Assembly: GCF_027694345.1 (NCBI RefSeq)
Contig: NZ_JAQEVU010000008.1
Span: 44,725-108,724 of the forward strand
Length of the DNA stretch: 64,000 nt
Reading direction: 5' to 3'
DNA from: Varibaculum timonense_A
GTDB lineage: Bacteria > Actinomycetota > Actinomycetes > Actinomycetales > Actinomycetaceae
Below are positions 18,445 to 25,672 of the stretch, in pieces. How positions within the stretch are numbered: the stretch's first letter is position 1; every line of letters begins with the position of its first letter. The position numbers and the translations under genes were made by a program. The notes beneath the pieces were generated by a model. That model was not told where the DNA came from, ran no database searches, and saw nothing but the letters and a program-made list of their open reading frames with translations.

Positions 18445-18493
18445 ACAAAAAATGGGGGCAGCTACTACTTATTTATATAGCAGCTGCCCCCAT
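18445..18493 (-). terminator. Rho-independent terminator of the Bax1-I gene
   Basis: The arms ATGGGGGCAGCT and AGCTGCCCCCAT form a 12-bp stem around an AT-rich loop. On the minus strand the stem is followed by six T residues. It sits 16 bp past the stop of the gene at 18,510. Confidence 0.85.
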
Positions 18494-18509
18494 AAACAGA
18501 GCAATTAAG

Positions 18510-19451
18510 CTAGTTATCTCGAAGAATAGCGATAATCCGCAAAATCTCGACATAGAGCCACACCACGGTGACCATAATCCCTAGGGCGCAGCTCCAAGAC
18601 ATTTCTTTATCGACTCCCAGACGCACGCCCTCGCGAACCATATCAAAATCTGAGATTAGTGACATTGCGCCGAAAATCACTGCAAATAGCCCCACCAGCA
18701 GTCCTAAGGGTAGCCCGAATAGCGTGATTTGACCCAAGTTGCCAACTGCGCTAGCTGGGGTGAGCACCGCCAAAACCATAGCTAGAAGCCGATAAACCAC
18801 GATTCCTACTATGCCAACCAGCATTATCTTCATGAACTTTGAATTCACCCGCACCAGCCCAGTTTTAAACAGCACCAGGCAGGTTACAAACACCGCGGCC
18901 GTACCCAGCAACGCTTGAATCACAATACCCGGGTAGGTGTATTCGAAGAAAGCAGAGATTCCCCCGATAAACAGCCCCTCGAAGAGGGAATAACCCAAAG
19001 TAATCGCCGCGGAAGGTTTTTGGCGGAACGAAGAAACTAGCACCAGCGCAAACGCCACCAGAGCGGAGACGGAAGAAATGGTGAGCATAGTTCCGGCATT
19101 CGCAGTCAGATCATTTACTCCCCAGAACCACAGCGCCGCAGCGGCTAAAATCATCACCCCGAAACTTGCCCCGGTACGCACCAGCACATCATCCAGGGTC
19201 ATAGGGCGGGAAATTCTTTGCGCAGCCCCAAGCGGCTCCGCCTGATTGTAGGCAGTCCCATTATTGGCAGTATGAGGGTCATACTCAGATGTCCCCACCG
19301 GGGTGGCGCTCTGCGGGTAAACCGGGTTTCCTGCTGAGGTATTCTCTCCATAAGGGGCGTTAGTTCCTACCTGGTACCCAGGCATTTCAGGATACCCGGC
19401 AGGGGTGCGGCGCATTTGTTCGCCCACTTGATTCATAACCGGATTTGCCAT
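18510..19451 (-). CDS. Bax inhibitor-1 / YccA-like membrane protein
   Basis: This 313-residue protein has a ~90-residue Pro/Gly/Asn-rich cytoplasmic N-terminus (VGTNAPYGENTSAGNPVYPQ). Seven membrane helices follow from about residue 100. The segments SLISDFDMVREGVRLGVDKEM and LYVEILRIIAILRDN match the actinobacterial Bax1-I/YccA group. Related proteins include calcium-leak channels (BsYetJ) and FtsH modulators; which applies here is unknown. The Pro/Tyr-rich tail is typical of actinobacterial members. Confidence 0.85.
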   Translation of the reverse strand: MANPVMNQVGEQMRRTPAGYPEMPGYQVGTNAPYGENTSAGNPVYPQSATPVGTSEYDPHTANNGTAYNQAEPLGAAQRISRPMTLDDVLVRTGASFGVMILAAAALWFWGVNDLTANAGTMLTISSVSALVAFALVLVSSFRQKPSAAITLGYSLFEGLFIGGISAFFEYTYPGIVIQALLGTAAVFVTCLVLFKTGLVRVNSKFMKIMLVGIVGIVVYRLLAMVLAVLTPASAVGNLGQITLFGLPLGLLVGLFAVIFGAMSLISDFDMVREGVRLGVDKEMSWSCALGIMVTVVWLYVEILRIIAILRDN

Positions 19452-19607
19452 CTGAATCTCTCTTTCTGTAGGTGTTTGCCGTTTTCCAGTTGCGACTATG
19501 GCAGTCCGCCTGCGAAAGCGTCAAAGCCAAGAACACTGTCACTAGAGAAAACGTTAGCGAGTGTTCCTTAAAAAAATCTGGATAAGTTCAGAAAGAAAAA
19601 TGGAGAG

Positions 19608-19681
19608 TACCCCCGGTCGGACTCGAACCGACACTGGACTGATTTTAAGTCAGCTGCCTCTACCGATTGGGCTACGGGGGC
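19608..19681 (-). tRNA. tRNA with UAA anticodon (Leu) but short variable arm
   Basis: The acceptor GCCCCCG pairs with CGGGGGU (one G-U), and the T arm GTCGG-TTCGAGT-CCGAC is perfect. The anticodon stem GCTGA/TCAGT encloses loop CTTAAAA, giving anticodon UAA and discriminator A. The D-loop (AATCGGTAGAGGC) is Leu-like. The variable region is only five bases (CCAGT), i.e. class I, whereas bacterial tRNA-Leu normally has a long arm. Total length is 74 nt with no encoded CCA. Confidence 0.85.
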
Positions 19682-19824
19682 CTACCAGGATTTTTACCCC
19701 GGTAAGACCGGGAATATCAGGTAGGTTTGCTGTTCTTTAGGCATAGCCCGCAGAAAAGCACCACTGTCATATTAAACCTTAGGCGCTGCCGATTGTCGAA
19801 ACGAATAACCGTTAAAGTAAAGAT

Positions 19825-21186
19825 ATGAGCGAAAAACGCGAAGAGAAATTCAAGGTATCCGCTGACAATAAAGCTCAGCGAGATATTCATTACTATCCAT
19901 TAGAAAAAGATGTTGAAGAGCTGGTTAGTCCCCCTGACTACCAGGATTTAGCGGCTCCCCACCCCAAGGACTACACCGAGAAGGCTCCCCACGGGGTGGC
20001 GACCTCGATTAAAAGAATCCTGGCAAACGATATCGTTGCCGGAATGATTTTGGTCTTTGCTGCAATCTTCGCTCTGCTATTAGCGAATGCCCCCTCCCCG
20101 GTGCGCGAAGCATATATGGCTCTTTCTAACTTTGAATTTGGCCCCAGTTCGCTAGGACTGCACCTGTCGGTTCACGAATGGGCACAGGACGGTATTTTGA
20201 CTTTGTTTTTCTTTACCGTGGGACTTGAGCTAAAACAAGAGTTCACGATTGGTTCATTGCATAACATTAGGGTCGCAGCCATGCCGATTATCGCCGCAAT
20301 ATTCGGCATGATTGGTCCTGCCGGTGTCTACCTGATAGGAACTGCGATTTCCGGGGATAATGCCTGGCACGGGTGGGCGATTCCCACCGCTACCGATATT
20401 GCTTTCGCAGTGGCGATATTACAAATCTTTGGTCGCGGTCTGCCACTAGCTGCGCGTACCTTCTTACTGACCCTAGCGGTTGCCGATGACCTGGGTGGGA
20501 TTTTAGTAATTGCTATCTTCTACGCCACCGGGATGAACTTTTTATCGCTGCTGCTGGCATTGGTCTGCGCCGCGATTTTTGGTTTCTTAGCCCAAAGGCG
20601 AATTGGACGCTGGTGGATACTGATTCCTCTGGGCATTGTTACCTGGTATTTCATGTTTGACTCGGGAGTACATGCCACTATTTCCGGGGTGCTGTTGGGA
20701 ATGACGGTACCCGCCAAGCAGCGACCAAATGAGGAAGAACCAGAAACTGAGCGTTTAACCGAGGCCGTTAATCCCTTTAGCGCGGGACTGGTGGTGCCGA
20801 TATTCGCATTCTTCGCTGCCGGGGTAAACGTAGTGGATGTGGCAGGAGGTCCCCTCAACGTGATTACTCACCCGATAGCAATTTCGGTGATGCTAGCAAT
20901 GCCGTTGGGAAAGTTCCTGGGTATTTTCGGCTCAGTGGCTTTATTCACCAAGGTTACCCCGCTTACCTTAGGTGAGGGCGTAGGAATGCGCGATGTACTC
21001 CCGATTTCTATAACCGCTGGTATCGGTTTTACGGTGGCACTATTGATTTCCCACCTAGCCTTTAGAGGGGACGAGGAGCTTACCCAAGCTGGCTCCCTCG
21101 GGGTGCTAATGGGGACTCTCGCATCGGTGATAATCGCCGCAGTTGCCTTGAAGCTGAGAGTTAAGCATCTTAAGGACGCAGAATAA
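19825..21186 (+). CDS. nhaA: Na+/H+ antiporter NhaA
   Basis: This 453-residue protein has a ~65-residue hydrophilic N-terminal extension and then the NhaA membrane core. The key ion-binding pair of aspartates is visible in FLLTLAVADDLGGILVIAIFY. Family motifs DGILTLFFFTVGLELKQEF and WAIPTATDIAFAVAILQI are intact, as is the C-terminal Lys-containing helix region GIGFTVALLISHLAF. It exchanges two protons for one sodium for pH and salt homeostasis. It is monocistronic, followed by inverted repeats at 21,221-21,296. Confidence 0.95.
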   Translation: MSEKREEKFKVSADNKAQRDIHYYPLEKDVEELVSPPDYQDLAAPHPKDYTEKAPHGVATSIKRILANDIVAGMILVFAAIFALLLANAPSPVREAYMALSNFEFGPSSLGLHLSVHEWAQDGILTLFFFTVGLELKQEFTIGSLHNIRVAAMPIIAAIFGMIGPAGVYLIGTAISGDNAWHGWAIPTATDIAFAVAILQIFGRGLPLAARTFLLTLAVADDLGGILVIAIFYATGMNFLSLLLALVCAAIFGFLAQRRIGRWWILIPLGIVTWYFMFDSGVHATISGVLLGMTVPAKQRPNEEEPETERLTEAVNPFSAGLVVPIFAFFAAGVNVVDVAGGPLNVITHPIAISVMLAMPLGKFLGIFGSVALFTKVTPLTLGEGVGMRDVLPISITAGIGFTVALLISHLAFRGDEELTQAGSLGVLMGTLASVIIAAVALKLRVKHLKDAE

Positions 21187-21220
21187 ATCTGTTCTGTATC
21201 TATTAGCTGACCTCTGCTTC

Positions 21221-21296
21221 TAATCCCCCCTAGACTTTACTCTCCAGGTAGCAGCCCTTTTGCTAGGCGGCTACAGAGCGGAGTCTAGGGGGATTA
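21221..21296. terminator. Long inverted repeat between convergent nhaA and hisS
   Basis: TAATCCCCCCTAGACT (21,221-21,236) pairs with AGTCTAGGGGGATTA (21,282-21,296), with one bulged C. The 45-nt loop contains a smaller stem (GTAGC/GGCTAC). A second, weaker CCCC...GGGG hairpin followed by ATTTTC lies at 21,311-21,346. Together they probably terminate both convergent genes. Confidence 0.55.
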
Positions 21297-21358
21297 ACAG
21301 ATACTAAGCTCCCCTTTTAGGTAGCTTTCCGCTATAGGGGGATTTTCGTCCTCGAAAC

Positions 21359-22663
21359 CTACTGTTCGAGGACGCGCGCCTCACCCAGCAGCGCTGCATA
21401 ATCTGGGCATTCTTGCTCGGCGACCGCTAGATATTTACTAGGTAGTAACAAACGGTTGTAGCCTAGCTCAGCTGCTTGGGTAAAGAATCCTGCCGAGATT
21501 TTACGTGGCGCTTTTAACAACCCAGCACTTTGCGCCCCCTCCTGTAATAGCCCCTGTCTAAGACCAAGCGCCGCCAACGCTTCCTGGGGTTTTTGATAGG
21601 CGAGGGCGACTTTCAAGTTTTCTCCCACTTCCGGTAGAGAAACTAAATCAACGATGCGTTCAAAACCGAAACTAAAACCAACCGCCGGTACGTCTCGTCC
21701 GAGCCAGCGTCCTACTACCCCGTCATAGCGTCCTCCTCCACAAATCGAGGAGCCGGAAGCGGTGTGGGAGACCTCGAAAATCGAACCGGTGTAGTACCCC
21801 ATACCGCGCACCAAAGTGGGGGTGAACTTGATTTTAATATCGGGGCAGATTTTACCAACCTGAGCAGCAATTTCACCGAGGTCATATAGCGGCAGCTCGG
21901 TTTGTAAACCAGATACTTCCAAAGTTTTCGTATCTGCTTGCAGGTCTACAGCGGAAATGCTAGCTACCGCTGCAACCAAAGATTGAGCTTGACTATCACT
22001 AGCAATCTCGTGAGTAACCAGTTCTTTAATCACTGCCTCTTGACCGATTTTCTCCAGCTTATCCAAGGTGATAAAGGCACTATCCTGCTTATCGCCATCA
22101 ATACCGGCAGCCCTCATCAGGTCACGCAGGAAACGGCGATCATTAATCAACACGGTAGAGTCTTTGTCTAACCCCAGTTTGGTAACAGCACTCCATGCGG
22201 TCGCTAAGATTTCGACCTCTGCACTAAAAGAACTCTCCCCCAAAATATCGATATCTACCTGGTTAAACTGGCGGAAACGCCCCTTTTGCGGACGCTCGGC
22301 GCGCCAAACCGGGCCGGTTTGGAAAGCACGGAACACATTCGGCAGTTCCGCCTGGTGAGTAGCGAAATAACGGGTTAAAGGCAGGGTCAAATCGTAGCGC
22401 AAACCCAAGTCTGCCGCGTCTCCAGGCAAAATAGCTTCCTGCGGGTCAAGACCGCGCCGCATAACCTGGAAAATCATTTTCTCGTTCTCTCCGCCCTGCC
22501 CGGATTGGAGGCGACCAATAGGCTCTAGAGCGGGAGTTTCCAGCTCCATAAAGCCTAAAGAAGTATAGGTTTCACGCAGCACAGCCAATACCCGTTCCCG
22601 CCAGGCTTTTTCAGTAGGTAAAAAATCTCGCATTCCGCGAGTAGCAACTATTTTTCCAGACAT
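21359..22663 (-). CDS. hisS: Histidyl-tRNA synthetase
   Basis: This 434-residue class II synthetase has motif 1 around TPALEPIGRL, motif 2 FRAFQTGPVWRAERPQKGRFRQFNQVDID (given in part), the HisA-type loop RGMGYYTGSIFEV, and motif 3 VGFSFGFERIV. A C-terminal anticodon-binding domain follows. It charges tRNA-His. Nothing is unusual in length. It reads convergently to nhaA. Confidence 0.95.
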   Translation of the reverse strand: MSGKIVATRGMRDFLPTEKAWRERVLAVLRETYTSLGFMELETPALEPIGRLQSGQGGENEKMIFQVMRRGLDPQEAILPGDAADLGLRYDLTLPLTRYFATHQAELPNVFRAFQTGPVWRAERPQKGRFRQFNQVDIDILGESSFSAEVEILATAWSAVTKLGLDKDSTVLINDRRFLRDLMRAAGIDGDKQDSAFITLDKLEKIGQEAVIKELVTHEIASDSQAQSLVAAVASISAVDLQADTKTLEVSGLQTELPLYDLGEIAAQVGKICPDIKIKFTPTLVRGMGYYTGSIFEVSHTASGSSICGGGRYDGVVGRWLGRDVPAVGFSFGFERIVDLVSLPEVGENLKVALAYQKPQEALAALGLRQGLLQEGAQSAGLLKAPRKISAGFFTQAAELGYNRLLLPSKYLAVAEQECPDYAALLGEARVLEQ

Positions 22664-22757
22664 GGTTTTAACTTTAGCATTAGCGAAAGCGACCGGAGTT
22701 TAGCAATTGAAAGCCCTCTAGGCTTCCGGTAAAAACAAAACTAAATAAAAAGCGTTG

Positions 22758-22830
22758 TACCCCCAACGGGATTCGAACCCGTGTCTACGCCGTGAGAGGG
22801 CGGTGTCCTAGGCCTCTAGACTATGGGGGC
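22758..22830 (-). tRNA. tRNA-Glu (CUC)
   Basis: Acceptor GCCCCCA pairs with TGGGGGT; the anticodon stem CCGCC with loop CTCTCAC gives anticodon CTC; the T-loop is TTCGAAT and the discriminator A. 73 nt, no encoded CCA. It is close to gltX, whose product charges it. Confidence 0.95.
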
Positions 22831-22859
22831 GTAGAAAAAGAACAATTGTTCTTACTTCG

Positions 22860-22931
22860 CTGGGGTACCAGGACTTGAACCTAGAACAACTGAACCAGAA
22901 TCAGCCGTGTTACCGATTACACCATACCCCA
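22860..22931 (-). tRNA. tRNA-Gln (CUG)
   Basis: Acceptor TGGGGTA/TACCCCA is perfect, the anticodon loop TTCTGGT gives CTG, and the discriminator G is as expected for Gln. It lies 29 bp from tRNA-Glu on the same strand, so they are probably co-transcribed. Confidence 0.95.
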
Positions 22932-23034
22932 AGGGCTGTTCAACTAAGCTGACGCTTAATCGCACAGTCACCTACTTTAACCCAGTAGGTTATCCCGCTT
23001 CAAATCATTTCGTTGTGTGACTAATCACCAGATA

Positions 23035-24567
23035 TTATTGCTGTTGCAGGTGGGTTAATAGTTGCTGCAAACGTTTAACGGTGGAGTCTTTTCCTAGTAT
23101 CCCAATCGAATCGAACACCGGAATCGACACGTTAGATCCAGTTATTGCCACAAATAAAGGCTGGAATGCAATGCGAGGTTTCAGACCCATTTCTTCTACC
23201 ATGACTTTACTCATAGCATCTTTTACGGTCTGGGAATCGCCGATAGTTCCGAGCCGCCCTACTTCGCCCTCCGGCAAGGCTTTAATCACTTCGATAGCTG
23301 CGGCTAGTACTGCGGTGGCATTGTCTTTGAGTTTGCGCAGCGGTTTTTCTTGATATTCCACTTTTTCATCGGGGATAAATAGGAAACCGAGTAAAGATTT
23401 TGCCTGTGAAAGTACCTGCATTCTGCTTTGAGCTAGCGGGGCCGCGATTCTAAGCAGTTCCCGTTCGTTTTCTTGAATATCATCCCAATTATCTTGGCTA
23501 AGAAAACCGCCAGCATACAGGTAGGGAACGATTCGCTTCGTAAAATCATCAGAATCTAACAGCCGGATATGATCGGCATTAATTGCCAGGGCTTTTTTAG
23601 AATCAAAACGCGCCGGATTCGGATTAACATCATGAATATCAAAGGCTGCTACCAGCTGTTCCTTGCTAAAGATATCCTCATCAGCTGACAGTGACCAGCC
23701 TAATAGCGATAAATAATTGAGCATCCCCTCGGGAATCATTCCATTTTCTCGATGAAGTAACAGATTCGATTCGGGATCGCGTTTTGATAGTTTCTTGTTT
23801 CCCTCCCCCATTACATAAGGTAAATGCCCAAACTCGGGAATTCGGTCGGTAATGCCAAGCTCAATTAAGGCACGATAAAGCACAATTTGGCGCGGGGTAG
23901 ACGAGAGTAGGTCTTCCCCGCGCAGCACATGGGTAATATGCATCAGGGCATCATCTACCGGATTAACCAGGGTATATAGGGGGTCTCCACCGCCACGCAC
24001 AATCACATAATCGGGTACTGATCCCGCTTTGAAAGTAATATCTCCCCGCACCAAGTCGGTGAAAGAAATATCTTCATCGGGCATCCGCATCCGCAGTACC
24101 GGCTGGCGTCCTTCTGCCCGGAAAGCAGCAATCTGTTCCTCGGTGAGGTCGCGGTCAAAGCCGTCATAACCTAGCTGAGGATTGCGCCCAGCGGCCTTAT
24201 GGCGAGCCGCTACTTCCTCGGGAGTGGAATAGGATTCATAGGCATATCCGCCCGCAAGCAGTTTTTGGGCAATATCTTTGTAAATCTCCATCCGCTGGCT
24301 CTGCCGATACGGACCATAGGAGCCGCCCTTATCCACACCCTCGTCCCAATCTAGCCCTAACCAGCGCAAAGACTCTAGGATTTGCTGAAAAGATTCCTCA
24401 GAATCCCGTTTCGCGTCAGTATCCTCGATTCGGAAAACAAAAGTACCGCCGGTGTGACGCGCATATGCCCAGTTAAATAGACAGGTACGCACCATTCCCA
24501 CATGGGGAGTACCGGTTGGGGACGGACAAAAACGCACGCGAATATCGGAAACAGACTCCGAAGTCAT
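23035..24567 (-). CDS. gltX: Glutamyl-tRNA synthetase
   Basis: This 510-residue class I synthetase has the HIGH-like box PSPTGTPHVGMVRT, the RIEDTDAKRDSEES region, and the KMSKS-like KLSKRDPESNLL. Helical anticodon-binding domains follow. It loads Glu onto tRNA-Glu and, in organisms using GatCAB, also onto tRNA-Gln. Whether it is non-discriminating cannot be read from this window. Confidence 0.95.
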   Translation of the reverse strand: MTSESVSDIRVRFCPSPTGTPHVGMVRTCLFNWAYARHTGGTFVFRIEDTDAKRDSEESFQQILESLRWLGLDWDEGVDKGGSYGPYRQSQRMEIYKDIAQKLLAGGYAYESYSTPEEVAARHKAAGRNPQLGYDGFDRDLTEEQIAAFRAEGRQPVLRMRMPDEDISFTDLVRGDITFKAGSVPDYVIVRGGGDPLYTLVNPVDDALMHITHVLRGEDLLSSTPRQIVLYRALIELGITDRIPEFGHLPYVMGEGNKKLSKRDPESNLLLHRENGMIPEGMLNYLSLLGWSLSADEDIFSKEQLVAAFDIHDVNPNPARFDSKKALAINADHIRLLDSDDFTKRIVPYLYAGGFLSQDNWDDIQENERELLRIAAPLAQSRMQVLSQAKSLLGFLFIPDEKVEYQEKPLRKLKDNATAVLAAAIEVIKALPEGEVGRLGTIGDSQTVKDAMSKVMVEEMGLKPRIAFQPLFVAITGSNVSIPVFDSIGILGKDSTVKRLQQLLTHLQQQ

Positions 24568-24822
24568 ACCTAAAGTCTCCTTATTAAAAGTCGGAAGTTC
24601 GTCCTCATTCTACTTCCTTGCCCATTCCTTTCTCGAAACTGCCGCTAAAGCTCCTGCCCTACCAGTCGTTCCTGAAGCTACGAGCTTGCCGAACGCCACT
24701 CACCTACCCTGGTTTAACCGGCGGGCGATAAGGCTCACGGCAAGCACGTCCTCGGAAAGAAATCCCTAAAAGCTGAAGCGGGGAAGCAGAAAAGCTAAAA
24801 AGCCATCTATATCGACAGGTAA

Positions 24823-25617
24823 CTAGCGGGAAGCACTGACCACCAGATTTTCGAGCACTCCAATACCACTAACCATTGCCTGAAGACGCTGACCAGGACG
24901 TACAGGTTCCGGCAGGTACATTCCGCCCACAATCACTACGTCCCCAGGCAGCAAGGTCATCATGGCGCTGACCTTAGCGAAAGCATCACATACGCGGTAG
25001 CTAAAATCACTGCTATTTGCGGTTGCAACCTCTACCCCGTCCACTTTGGCGTTAAATGTTACCTGGTCGGGATTAAAAGTAGGATCTACCACAATCCAAG
25101 GACCGAGCGGAGCTGAAGTGTCCCAAGCTCGGCGCTGACAACCTCCCAGATTTTCATTGCCCAAGCTACAGTCAAGCCCGATAGTCCACCCCGCTATGAC
25201 CTGGTCAAGCTGATCGGATAGGACATTTTTGCAAATAGTTTTCACCACTGCTGCTAACCCTACAAAAATCTGGGTGTTACCTCCGCCCCAGGCGGGGATA
25301 GCAATCGGGTCATCTGGACCAATAACCGCAGTATTGGGTTTGATAGCCACCTGTGGAAATTGCGTTATTTCAACACCGACAGAGTCTGCGCCGCAGTCTT
25401 CCTCGCAATTTAAAGGCTGATTTTGAAAACAGCTAACGACTTTCGAGCGAGGAATTACTGGAGATAGCAGCCGTGCCTCCTCTAAAGTATAAAGCTGCCC
25501 GGAGGGTTCGGCCTTTTGGAATAGGGGGTCACCTTTTAAGGCAACTAACCGTTCACTTCCATCTTCTAACGCACCGTAAATGAGGGAATCATCAATCCGA
25601 AATCGCACAATCTTCAT
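24823..25617 (-). CDS. Fumarylacetoacetate hydrolase-fold protein with degenerate active site
   Basis: This 264-residue protein starts at the ATG at 25,615-25,617 (MKIVRFRIDD), the usual start of this family. Fold markers are clear: PNTAVIGPDDPIAIP, GWTIGLDCS and MTLLPGDVVIVGG, then the terminal VSGIGVLENLV. The metal-binding elements of active FAH enzymes look lost. The NYxxHxxE region reads FQNQPLNCEED, and the ExE strand reads GGNTQIFVGLAAVV without acidic residues. FAH-fold genes commonly sit beside gltX in actinobacteria. It may be a non-catalytic or repurposed paralog. It is divergent from the SNF2 gene by 55 bp. Confidence 0.75.
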   Translation of the reverse strand: MKIVRFRIDDSLIYGALEDGSERLVALKGDPLFQKAEPSGQLYTLEEARLLSPVIPRSKVVSCFQNQPLNCEEDCGADSVGVEITQFPQVAIKPNTAVIGPDDPIAIPAWGGGNTQIFVGLAAVVKTICKNVLSDQLDQVIAGWTIGLDCSLGNENLGGCQRRAWDTSAPLGPWIVVDPTFNPDQVTFNAKVDGVEVATANSSDFSYRVCDAFAKVSAMMTLLPGDVVIVGGMYLPEPVRPGQRLQAMVSGIGVLENLVVSASR

Positions 25618-25672
25618 AGAGCCAAGTTTAACGCCCTTGCTAAAGTAGAAAGGATGAGCGAAGGAGGAATAG

